Source: Frondihabitans peucedani
GTDB taxonomy: Bacteria; Actinomycetota; Actinomycetes; Actinomycetales; Microbacteriaceae
Direction of reading: 5' to 3'
Assembly (NCBI RefSeq): GCF_039537585.1
Contig: NZ_BAABAU010000004.1
Location: forward strand, 62,001 to 126,000
Length of the DNA: 64,000 bases
Shown: positions 25,070 through 32,831 of the stretch, piece by piece
Position numbering within the stretch: the stretch's first letter is position 1
Layout: each line of letters starts with the position of its first letter
Notes under the pieces: generated by a model
What the model was told of the DNA's origin: nothing
The model's database searches: none
Seen by the model: only the letters and a program-made list of their open reading frames with translations
Program-made: the position numbers and the translations under genes

Positions 25070-25543
25070 TGAGTGCTCGACTGGCGAGCACACGGCCACC
25101 ACTATACCGGCTGGATCGCCCCCGACCCATTCGGCGGCCACGGCAGGCTCGGTCACGGGCCGAATACGGCATCCGTCCCCCATCGTGTCCTCCTTAAGCC
25201 CCGCAAAATGCCCCCCGATCTGGGTGGAACTGTCCCCTTGTCCGCATTTAGGCGGACCCATAGAGTTCTAACCACAGCCCGTTCCACCCGGTGAAACCCG
25301 AAGTCCCTGGAAGGCCCGAAACTCTCCAGGGGCCACCGGAAACGGAATGTCCGTCGCGCACCGTAGCCGACACAGCCCCCTGCGGGACCGAACACCCCTG
25401 ATCCCGGTCTCGCAGGGTTCCACTCCCGTTCCCCTGAGCGGTCGAGTGACACCTGGGCCGCCCCGAGAGCTGGTTACTCGCGGGGCGGCCCTTTGTCGTT
25501 CCCGGACGCGCGTGCCGGCATCGCGCGCCCCGAGAGCACCAGG
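25070..25543. other. 474-bp gene-free stretch of lower GC beside tRNA-Ser
   Basis: Hand-counted lines here are 57-62% GC, below most of the window. The part next to the tRNA holds its promoter. A 44-codon minus-strand ORF (ATG at 25183, good AAGGAGG site) runs into the tRNA and is probably chance or a relic. A strong hairpin with a T-run at 25455-25491 faces the plus strand with no recognised gene before it. No RNA family is recognised. Confidence 0.5.
25455..25491 (+). terminator. Strong hairpin with CTTTG tail
   Basis: GGGCCGCCCCGAG pairs with CTCGCGGGGCGGCCC almost perfectly around an 8-10 nt loop, followed by CTTTG on the plus strand. It may end an unrecognised plus-strand transcript or act as the back-stop of the LCP gene at 25544. 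Confidence 0.6.
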
Positions 25544-26953
25544 CTAGAACTTGTAGGCCACCGAGCAGGTCTGGTCGGCGGCGGTCTGGCCGGTCAGGCC
25601 GGAGATCGTCGAGCTGGCGGGGGCCGAGGACGCGGGGGTGGCCGGGCTCGTCGAAGCCGGCGCAGAGGCAGGAGCGGCGGGGGCCGAGGACGCCGGGGCC
25701 GCCGGCGACGTCGCGGCCGGGGTGCTGCCACCTGATCCTGCGCCGGCTGAACCCGTGCTCTCGGACCCGATGCCGGTGCTGCCCGCCGGGATCGTGAACG
25801 GCTTGTCGGCGCGGATCGCGTCGAAGAGCTCGCTGGCGGTCGCCACGTCGGGCTGGACCTTGCCCTCGTACACGCCCGTGCCGCCGGTCGACCCCGGGTA
25901 CTGCACGAAGTTGACGTTCTGCAGGGGCAGGTCTTTGAGCGCGGAGCCGATCTCGATCATCGTGGAGGTGTTGTTGAGGCTGTTCGACAGGGTCATGTTG
26001 CTGGCCGCCGCTCGAGCCAGCTTGTAGAGCTTCGCGGGGCTCTGGAGCACGCCGCCCGACTTGATGGTCCGGAGCATCGACGAGAGGTAGACCTGCTGGC
26101 TCGAGATGCGGCCGAGGTCGGAGCCGTCGCCGACGCCGTGGCGGGTCCGGAGGAACGCGAGCGCCTGGGCGCCCTGCAGGATCGTCGTGCCGGCACCGAG
26201 GTCGAGGTCGGTGTAGGGATCGTGGATCGGCTTGTTGACGCAGACCGGCACGCCGCCGATGGCGTTGGTCATCTCGATGACGCCGTTGAACGAGATGAGC
26301 CCGGCGAACGGCACGTCGAGACCGGTGAGCTGCTTGACGGTCTGCACGACGCAGTTGAGTCCGCCGTACGAGTAGGCGTTGTTGATCGGCTGAGCCGACA
26401 TCGCGCTGTAGTAGCCCTTGCCGTCCTCCCTCGCGCAGGACGGGATCGGGACGACCAGGTCGCGCGGGATGCTCACGGCCGTCGCGTTCGTGTGGTCGGC
26501 CGAGACGTGGAGCAGGATGTTGACGTCGTTGAGGGTGGCGGTGCGGTGCCCGAACTCCTTCGTGCTCTGCTTCGCGTCGTTGTCCGTGCCGACGATGAGG
26601 ATGTTGAAGCCGCCCGCGTAGGCGCCGATGCCGGTGCCCTGCTGGATCGCGGGCTCCGTCTTCTCTCCCGCCAGCGTGACGCCGGTGCCGAGGTCGGAGC
26701 GGATCTGCCCGAGAGCGATCGCGCCCACCGAGACGCCGCTGACGAGGACGACGGCGAGCGCCACGGCGATCGTCCGCACGACGAGGCCGACCGGTCCGCG
26801 CTTCGGCAGGCGGCCGTGGCGGGCGATCCCCGGGTCGGTCGGGCGAGCGGCACGACCGGCTCGATCGGACCGCGCGGCGCGTCGAGGGCTGCGGCGGGAG
26901 GGGCCGGACGGGTCGGAGGGGATCTCGGCGGGGCGGTCGGTGAAGTCGCTCAC
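25544..26953 (-). CDS. LytR-CpsA-Psr (LCP) cell-wall glycopolymer transferase
   Basis: 469 aa. A 60-residue Arg/Pro-rich cytoplasmic N-terminus, one membrane helix (TIAVALAVVLVSGVSVGAIAL region) and the LCP domain with NDVNILLHVS, SIPRDLVVPIPSC and LRTRHGVGDGSDLGRISSQQ. The helix and domain are close to those of the LCP protein at 16646, so the two are paralogues. The extracellular tail is Ala/Ser/Pro-rich (about 395-450) and ends TGQTAADQTCSVAYKF, again matching the other protein's terminal TGQ-x-ADQ-x-TC. Attaches glycopolymers to peptidoglycan. Confidence 0.9.
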   Translation of the reverse strand: MSDFTDRPAEIPSDPSGPSRRSPRRAARSDRAGRAARPTDPGIARHGRLPKRGPVGLVVRTIAVALAVVLVSGVSVGAIALGQIRSDLGTGVTLAGEKTEPAIQQGTGIGAYAGGFNILIVGTDNDAKQSTKEFGHRTATLNDVNILLHVSADHTNATAVSIPRDLVVPIPSCAREDGKGYYSAMSAQPINNAYSYGGLNCVVQTVKQLTGLDVPFAGLISFNGVIEMTNAIGGVPVCVNKPIHDPYTDLDLGAGTTILQGAQALAFLRTRHGVGDGSDLGRISSQQVYLSSMLRTIKSGGVLQSPAKLYKLARAAASNMTLSNSLNNTSTMIEIGSALKDLPLQNVNFVQYPGSTGGTGVYEGKVQPDVATASELFDAIRADKPFTIPAGSTGIGSESTGSAGAGSGGSTPAATSPAAPASSAPAAPASAPASTSPATPASSAPASSTISGLTGQTAADQTCSVAYKF

Positions 26954-27056
26954 ACGGGTCCTTTCACGCGGGTGTCGGGGAGGACGGCACTCCGAGCTTA
27001 CGAGGCGCGCCGACCCGGAAGCGGGAGCACCGGCGGATGCCCCTTCGGCCAGGGTG

Positions 27057-27959
27057 TCAGCGGGGAGCGCCGGCCTCCGCGACCAGCGCGTCGAGGGCGA
27101 GCCGGACGACCCCTCGGGCGGCGCGCTCGGGACGCAGGAGGGCCTCGATCCTGCGCCCCGCCCTCATGTCGGACAGGGGCTTCAGCAGGAACCTCCCGGG
27201 CGCCCGCTGCGACGACGATGTGCGCGGCAGCAGCGCGACGCCGTGCCCGGTGGCGACGAGGTTCTCGATGAGGGGCAGGTGGACCGTGCGGTGGACGACC
27301 TCGGCGCGGACGTCCGACTGGAGCGACATGGTGCGGAGCACCCGGTCGAGCGGGTACCCCTCGGGCACCCCGACCCAGGGCTCGCCGATGACGTCGGCCA
27401 CCGTGACCGTGGGCAGGGCCGCCAGGCGGTGGTCGAGCGGCAGAGCGACGTCGAGCGGCTCGCGGAGGAGCGGCACGACCACGAGGCCCGCCGACTGCGC
27501 CGAGGTGACCTCGTCGGAGCGGTGCCCGACCACGAGGTCGTGGTCGGCTGTCCGCGGCGCGAACTCCTCCTGCCCGACGTCGAGGTCGACCAGGTGCAGC
27601 TCGACGTCCGGGTAGGCGGCCATGCGGTCGAGGAGCCCCGGCACCAGCAGCTCGGCCGCGGAGGCGAACAGCGCGACCTCGACCCGGCCCGAGAGGCCGC
27701 CCTGGAAGGCGCGCCAGGTGGTCTCGGCCTCCGCGATCGCGGTGTCGATCCGCACCGAGCTCGCGGCGAGGGCGCGTCCGGCGTCGGTGAGCTCCACGCC
27801 GCGGCCCACCCGCCGCACGAGCTCGGCGCCCAGCTGGCGCTGCAGGGTCTTGAGCTGCTGCGATATGGCGCTCGGCGACCGGTGCGTCGCGCGGGCGACG
27901 GCGGTCACGCTCCCCCGCTCTCCGAGTTCACGCAGGATCGAGAGCGCGGCGACGTCCAT
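27057..27959 (-). CDS. LysR-family regulator
   Basis: 300 aa. N-terminal winged HTH (ILRELGERGSVTAVARATHR then SPSAISQQLKTLQRQLG) and a substrate-binding C-terminal domain. It is divergent from the EamA exporter at 28031 with a 71-bp gap and most likely controls it. ATG at 27959. Confidence 0.85.
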   Translation of the reverse strand: MDVAALSILRELGERGSVTAVARATHRSPSAISQQLKTLQRQLGAELVRRVGRGVELTDAGRALAASSVRIDTAIAEAETTWRAFQGGLSGRVEVALFASAAELLVPGLLDRMAAYPDVELHLVDLDVGQEEFAPRTADHDLVVGHRSDEVTSAQSAGLVVVPLLREPLDVALPLDHRLAALPTVTVADVIGEPWVGVPEGYPLDRVLRTMSLQSDVRAEVVHRTVHLPLIENLVATGHGVALLPRTSSSQRAPGRFLLKPLSDMRAGRRIEALLRPERAARGVVRLALDALVAEAGAPR

Positions 27960-28030
27960 GAAGGCACCCTACACAGTCGATGCACGACTCTGCGCTTCTC
28001 CTTCACGAGGATCTGCGGGACGCTGGAGCC

Positions 28031-29095
28031 ATGTCATCCCGGGACCGCCTCCTCGCCGCCCTCGTCGCCGTGCTCTGGGGAATCAACTTCCCGGCGACCG
28101 AACTGGCGCTCGGCCACTTCCCGCCGTTCCTCATGGTCGCCGTCCGGTTCGGCCTGCTGGCCGTCCCGACGATCCTGTTCGTGCCGAGGCCGACCATCCC
28201 GGTGCGGTGGCTCCTCGCGATCGGTGCCGGCCTCGGGATCCTGCAGTTCGCGTTCCTCTACCTGGGCATGTCGGCGGGAGTCTCGAGCGGCCTGGCGTCG
28301 ATCGTGCTCCAGGCCTCGGCGCCGTTCACGGTGCTGATCGCCGCGGTGGCTCTCCGCGAGCGCATCTCGGGGCGTCAGGCGGTCGGGATCGGGATCGCCG
28401 TCGCCGGACTCGCGACGATCGCCGTGCACCGGGCGCAGGTGTCGGCGATCCTGCCGGTCGCCCTGGTGCTCTTCGGCGCCCTCGGCTGGGCCCTCGGCAA
28501 CGTCGCGTCGCGAGCGGCCTCGAGCCGTGCGGCCGGCCGAGGCGCGCCGACGCCGAATCCGCTGCACCTCACGCTGTGGATGTCGGTCGTGCCGCCGCTC
28601 CCCCTGCTCGCCCTGTCGCTGCTCGTCGAGGGGCCGCCCCGCATCGCGCGGTCGCTGTCGACCGTCTTCACGCCGGACGCGCTGCCGGCCGATCTCGGAC
28701 TGCTCTACGTGGTGCTGATCGCGACGATCGTCGGCTACGGCCTGTGGAACCGGCTGCTCGCCACCTACCCGTCGGGCACGGTGGCGCCGTTCTCGATGCT
28801 CGTCCCGGTGATCGGCGTCCTGGCGTCGTGGCTGGCGTTCGGCGAGGTCCCCGACATCGTCGAGCTCGCGGGCGGCGCCCTCGTGATCGGCGGCGTGCTC
28901 GTCGCGAGCCGGCGGCGGCGCCCGGCCGGTCAGTTGCCGAGCGCCACGGTCACCCGACCGCCCTTCCAGGTGACGTCGTACCCGTTGGCCGACAGAGACA
29001 CCCCCGTCGCCACGAACTCGTCGGGCAGGGAGCAGGAGGCCAGCGCGAGCCCCTCGCCGGCCTTCGGCGCAGGATCGAGCGACAGCAGGCAGTAG
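28031..29095 (+). CDS. EamA/DMT-family transporter with antisense-overlapping tail
   Basis: 354 aa. Ten membrane segments in two EamA repeats (LLAALVAVLWGINFPATELAL at the start; VLFGALGWALGNVASR begins the second half). DMT exporters of this group (RhaT/YdcZ-like) pump amino acids or metabolites. The ATG at 28031 follows CTGGAG. The EamA fold ends near residue 299; the remaining 55 residues are polar, lack family character and overlap the 3' end of the converging gene at 28930 by 166 bp. That suggests loss of an earlier stop. Probably controlled by the divergent LysR protein. Confidence 0.8.
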   Translation: MSSRDRLLAALVAVLWGINFPATELALGHFPPFLMVAVRFGLLAVPTILFVPRPTIPVRWLLAIGAGLGILQFAFLYLGMSAGVSSGLASIVLQASAPFTVLIAAVALRERISGRQAVGIGIAVAGLATIAVHRAQVSAILPVALVLFGALGWALGNVASRAASSRAAGRGAPTPNPLHLTLWMSVVPPLPLLALSLLVEGPPRIARSLSTVFTPDALPADLGLLYVVLIATIVGYGLWNRLLATYPSGTVAPFSMLVPVIGVLASWLAFGEVPDIVELAGGALVIGGVLVASRRRRPAGQLPSATVTRPPFQVTSYPLADRDTPVATNSSGREQEASASPSPAFGAGSSDSRQ

Positions 29096-29757
29096 CCGCT
29101 GCTCGCGCCGGCCTCGTGCGCGATCCAGACGCGGGTCTTCGACGGCGTCGTGGCCACGAGCCGGGTCGACGACGGCACGTAGGTGACGTTCGCTCCGAGG
29201 GTCACCGGGTACCTGTCGTCGGCCGTCGGCGTCTCGGCCAGGAGCACCTCGGCGGCGAGGATCTTCTCGCGCGACGACGCGACGACCGAGGGGTCGCTGT
29301 CGAAGCGCGACGACCCCGGGGTGGCAGTCGCGGTGGCGAGCGACGCGGGCTCGACGACCGTGACCGAGGGGCGGACGGCGCGGTCGATCAGGACGCCGCC
29401 GACGAGGCCCACCGCGACGGCGCCCGCGAGGCAGGCGACGAAGGCGGAGCGGCGGGTGGGCGCGGTCCTGTGCGGGGCAGAGGCGTCGGAGGTGATGCCT
29501 GCGGGAGCGACTGCGGTGGCGCCTGCGTTGGTGCCTGCGGCCGCGCTGCCCGGGGCCGGCTCGGCGGGAGCGCCGGCGTCGGCCCCGCCGCTCGCCGCGC
29601 TCGGGCCGCTCGCCGCGCTCGGGCCGCTCGCGGCGCTCCGGGCGGCCTCCGCGTCGTCCAGCTCGAGGGCGCGCCGGGCCGCGGCGCTCTCGGCCGGGGA
29701 GGCGGTCCCGCCGTACGCCGTGAGCTCGAGAGAGCGCCGATCCTCGTCGTCCAACAC
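28930..29757 (-). CDS. Single-pass membrane protein of unknown function
   Basis: 275 aa. An acidic, Ala-rich cytoplasmic N-terminus with SAASGP repeats (from an 18-bp DNA repeat near 29590-29645), one membrane helix (AFVACLAGAVAVGLVGGVLI) and an outer domain with VWIAHEAG, YCLLSLDP and a second Cys (ASCSLP). The outer domain resembles the lipoprotein at 18833. GTG start. The topology recalls anti-sigma factors, but no zinc-binding motif is seen, so I do not call it one. Confidence 0.6.
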   Translation of the reverse strand: MLDDEDRRSLELTAYGGTASPAESAAARRALELDDAEAARSAASGPSAASGPSAASGGADAGAPAEPAPGSAAAGTNAGATAVAPAGITSDASAPHRTAPTRRSAFVACLAGAVAVGLVGGVLIDRAVRPSVTVVEPASLATATATPGSSRFDSDPSVVASSREKILAAEVLLAETPTADDRYPVTLGANVTYVPSSTRLVATTPSKTRVWIAHEAGASSGYCLLSLDPAPKAGEGLALASCSLPDEFVATGVSLSANGYDVTWKGGRVTVALGN

Positions 29758-29836
29758 GCCAGCAGCCTAGGCCTCGTGACCGTGTGTGACGCTGCCGTCG
29801 ACAGGGAATGCGCGTGCTGCGACAGTGGTTCTACGC

Positions 29837-30012
29837 AGCAGCTTCAGGGACGGTGAGATTCCGTACCGGCGGTGACAGCCCGCGAACCCCGTGCGATCAC
29901 GGGGCCGAACCGGTCAGCGGGGCCCGAGAGGGTCCGGCGACTCCGGTGCCGACAGTGCCCTGTCGACCACGTCCGTGGCCGATACGGCGAGAGTCTGGAT
30001 GGAAGAAGCTGC
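29837..30012 (+). promoter_or_regulatory. FMN riboswitch (RFN element)
   Basis: The conserved core is clear: AGGGACGGTGAGATTCCG then ACCGGCGGTGACAGCCCGCGA, CCGAACCGGT, and at the 3' end GAGAGTCTGGATGGAAGAAG. P1 pairs GCAGCTTC (29837-29844) with GAAGCTGC (30005-30012). The start codon of the transporter gene is 17 nt further on, with GGAG between, so FMN binding probably blocks translation initiation when flavin is plentiful. Confidence 0.95.
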
Positions 30013-30028
30013 AGCAGGAGAGACGACG

Positions 30029-30721
30029 ATGCACGCGATCACGTGGCTTTTCGACGCGACCTTCACGGTCGGCAACCAGACGGTCCTCTGGCGGGAGGTG
30101 ATCGGCAACCTGTTCGGCCTCGTCAGCGCCCTCGGCGGGATGCGCCGCCGCGTCTGGGCCTGGCCCATCGGCATCGCCGGAAACGCGCTGCTGTTCACCG
30201 TCTTCCTCGGTGCCGTCTTCGACACCCCGAACCCGGTCAACCTCCTCGGTCAGGCCGGGCGCCAGATCATGTTCATCGTCGTGTCGATCTACGGCTGGTA
30301 CGCCTGGAAGCGCGCGAAGGACGGCGGCAGCGCTGCGGTCGACCCCCGCTGGGCCGGTGCGCGGTCCCGGATCCTGCTCGTGGTCGCCCTCGTCGGCGGG
30401 ACCGCGATCCTGACCCCGGTCTTCACCGCTCTCGGCTCGTACGCGCCCGTCTGGGCCGACGCCTGGATCTTCATGGGCTCCCTCCTCGCGACCTACGGCA
30501 TGGCGAAGGGCTGGGTGGAGTTCTGGCTCATCTGGGTCGCCGTCGACATCGTCGGAGTGCCCCTGCTGCTGAGCGCGGGCTACTTCGCCTCCGCGTTCAT
30601 GTACATCTTCTACGGGGCGTTCACGCTGACCGGCTTCTTCGTGTGGGCCCGCACCCGCAGGATCACGCCGGTGCTGGTGGCCCCGGAGCCGGCCGTCCCT
30701 CAGGTGGTCGCCCCGCGCTGA
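30029..30721 (+). CDS. pnuX: PnuX-type riboflavin transporter (PnuC family)
   Basis: 230 aa PnuC-fold membrane protein with about seven TM segments (EVIGNLFGLVSALGGMRRRV; WPIGIAGNALLFTVFLGAVF; FIVVSIYGWYAW with the family's WYAW-like substrate motif). PnuC proteins move nicotinamide riboside, but members under an FMN riboswitch in actinobacteria (PnuX) take up riboflavin by facilitated diffusion. The perfect RFN element directly upstream is the reason for this call. ATG at 30029 sits 8 bp after GGAG; longer frames run through the riboswitch and are rejected. Confidence 0.88.
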   Translation: MHAITWLFDATFTVGNQTVLWREVIGNLFGLVSALGGMRRRVWAWPIGIAGNALLFTVFLGAVFDTPNPVNLLGQAGRQIMFIVVSIYGWYAWKRAKDGGSAAVDPRWAGARSRILLVVALVGGTAILTPVFTALGSYAPVWADAWIFMGSLLATYGMAKGWVEFWLIWVAVDIVGVPLLLSAGYFASAFMYIFYGAFTLTGFFVWARTRRITPVLVAPEPAVPQVVAPR

Positions 30722-30818
30722 TCCTGCGGCACCCTCCACAGGCTGCGGGCCGCTCGGCACTCTCCACAGGCCGAAGCCACTCAGCCCGCTGCCGCCCCGC
30801 CCTCGCCATACTGGGGCG

Positions 30819-31331
30819 ATGGATCTCACCCGCGAGCAGCTCGCCACCTCGATCGCCGACGCCGCCCGGAGCACCTGGCGCGAGCTCTGCGCCGACCGGC
30901 CCGGCACCGCGTTCGCCGGCTTCGCCCTGTACTCCGACGAGTCGGCGATGACACTGCTCTGCTCGGCGAACACGCCGGAGAACCTCGAGCGGCTCGACGA
31001 GGACGACGCGGAGGTGGCCGACGTCGTGCGCTGGACCCCTGCCGAATGGGACCTCGAAGACATCGGCTCGTGGTTCTTCGACGACATCAACGAGGCTCTC
31101 CTCGAGTCGTTCCGCGCCGAGGAGCCCGCCGAAGACCGGGCCGTCGTCTTCGACGCCGCGGTCGATGCGCTCGAGCGGCTCCGCGAGGAGGGCGAGTTCC
31201 AGTCGCACCCGGAGGTCGTCGTGATGTTCCGCCTCAGCGACGACGAGCACGACGAGCGCGACGCCGAGTGGATGGGCCGGTTGAACCCCGCCGACATCGT
31301 CGAGGCGTACGAGGAGTGGCTCGAGGCGTAG
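30819..31331 (+). CDS. DUF4303 family protein
   Basis: 170 aa, acidic, soluble. The pattern FAGFALYSDES then SANTPENL, RWTPAEWDLE and HPEVVVMFRLSDDE is that of DUF4303 proteins, which are small cytoplasmic proteins of unknown role, sometimes seen with polymorphic toxin immunity genes. Stands alone here. Two CCTGTGGA-type sites lie upstream (30735, 30763). Confidence 0.65.
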   Translation: MDLTREQLATSIADAARSTWRELCADRPGTAFAGFALYSDESAMTLLCSANTPENLERLDEDDAEVADVVRWTPAEWDLEDIGSWFFDDINEALLESFRAEEPAEDRAVVFDAAVDALERLREEGEFQSHPEVVVMFRLSDDEHDERDAEWMGRLNPADIVEAYEEWLEA

Positions 31332-31445
31332 GGCTGCCGCTGCGCGGCGGGCCGGCTGCCGCTGCGCGGGCGGCTGGCTGCACGCCCGCCGCGAACACGG
31401 CGAGAGTCGGCGTCGATGTCGCACCCCAGGCGTAGCGTGGCACCG

Positions 31446-32831
31446 GTGAACCGCCCAACAGAAGCAACCGTCGGCGAGCTCCGCGCTGCGGGGCACGTCC
31501 AGAAGACGCTGCGCCAAGAGATCCGCGACAACCTCCTCACCGCCCTCCGCGAGGGCCGCGACCCGTGGCCCGGCCTCCACGGCTTCGAGACCACCGTCAT
31601 CCCCCAGCTCGAGCGCGCCCTCATCGCCGGCCACGACATCGTCCTGCTGGGCGAGCGCGGCCAGGGCAAGACCCGCCTGCTCCGCACCCTCTCCGGCCTG
31701 CTCGACGAGTGGTCTCCCGTCATCGAGGGGTCCGAGCTCGGCGAGCACCCGTACGAGCCGATCACCAGCGAGAGCCGTCGCCTCGCGGCCGAGCAGGGCG
31801 ACATCCTGCCGGTATCCTGGCGCCACCGCGACGAGCGCTACGTCGAGAAGCTGGCCACGCCCGACACGAGCGTCGCCGACCTCATCGGCGACGTCGACCC
31901 GATGAAGGTCGCCGAGGGCCGCAGCCTGGGCGACCCCGAGACCATCCACTTCGGCCTGATCCCCCGCAGCCACCGCGGCATCGTCGCGATCAACGAGCTG
32001 CCCGACCTCGCCGAGCGCATCCAGGTCGCGATGCTCAACGTGATGGAGGAGCGCGACATCCAGATCCGCGGGTACGTCCTGCGGCTGCCGCTCGACGTGC
32101 TGGTCGTGGCCTCGGCGAACCCGGAAGACTATACGAACCGCGGCCGCATCATCACGCCGCTGAAAGACCGCTTCGGCGCCGAGATCCGCACGCACTACCC
32201 GACCGAGCTGGCCGACGAGATCGCCGTGATCCGCCAGGAGGCGGAGCTGGTCGCGGAGGTCCCCGACCACCTGATCGAGATCCTGGCGCGCTTCACCCGC
32301 GGGCTCCGCGAGTCGAGCGCGGTCGACCAGCGCTCGGGCGTCAGTGCCCGCTTCGCGATCGCCGGAGCCGAGACCATCGCGGCGGCGGCCATCCACCGCG
32401 CCACCCGGCAGGGCGAGGAGCAGGCAGTCGCCCGCCCCATCGACCTCGAGACGGCGGTCGACGTGCTCGGCGGCAAGATCGAGTTCGAGTCGGGCGAGGA
32501 GGACCGCGCCGACGACATCCTCGACCACCTCCTCCGGACCGCGACCGCCGAGACCGTGCGCGCGCACTTCCGGGGCATCGACTTCGGCATCCTGGTCGAC
32601 GCTCTCGAGGGCGGCGTGATGGTGACCACCGGCGAGCAGGTGACCGCCCGCGACTTCCTCGCCGGGCTCCCGTCGCTCGGCGAGTCCGAGCTGTACGACG
32701 AGGTCTGCGAGCGGCTGGGCGCGACGAGCGACGGCGAGCGCGCCGGCGCCGTCGAGCTCGCTCTCGAGGGCCTCTACCTCGCACGGCGTCTGAGCAAGGA
32801 GTCCGGCGGCGGGCAGGCCATCTATGGCTAG
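31446..32831 (+). CDS. AAA+ ATPase of the magnesium-chelatase (ChlI) type, paired with a VWA protein
   Basis: 461 aa from the GTG at 31446 (a start at 31416 is possible). Walker A is GERGQGKT (69-76), Walker B and sensor stretches follow in GIVAINELPDLAERIQVAMLN and VVASANPEDYTNRGRI. The family resembles the ChlI/BchI chelatase subunit, though with a long C-terminal part. The downstream VWA gene overlaps by 8 bp. Such pairs act as a motor (AAA+) plus a metal-dependent adhesion subunit that remodel or load metal into a target protein. The target is unknown for this actinobacterial pair. Confidence 0.85.
   Translation: MNRPTEATVGELRAAGHVQKTLRQEIRDNLLTALREGRDPWPGLHGFETTVIPQLERALIAGHDIVLLGERGQGKTRLLRTLSGLLDEWSPVIEGSELGEHPYEPITSESRRLAAEQGDILPVSWRHRDERYVEKLATPDTSVADLIGDVDPMKVAEGRSLGDPETIHFGLIPRSHRGIVAINELPDLAERIQVAMLNVMEERDIQIRGYVLRLPLDVLVVASANPEDYTNRGRIITPLKDRFGAEIRTHYPTELADEIAVIRQEAELVAEVPDHLIEILARFTRGLRESSAVDQRSGVSARFAIAGAETIAAAAIHRATRQGEEQAVARPIDLETAVDVLGGKIEFESGEEDRADDILDHLLRTATAETVRAHFRGIDFGILVDALEGGVMVTTGEQVTARDFLAGLPSLGESELYDEVCERLGATSDGERAGAVELALEGLYLARRLSKESGGGQAIYG

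Noticed and set aside
25055-25189. 44-codon minus-strand ORF with a good ribosome-binding site
   Set aside because: It reads into the tRNA gene and contains the tRNA promoter; more likely chance than a peptide gene.
28930-29757. Membrane protein considered as an anti-sigma factor
   Set aside because: Topology fits, but there is no zinc-finger HxxxCxxC motif and no sigma factor gene beside it.
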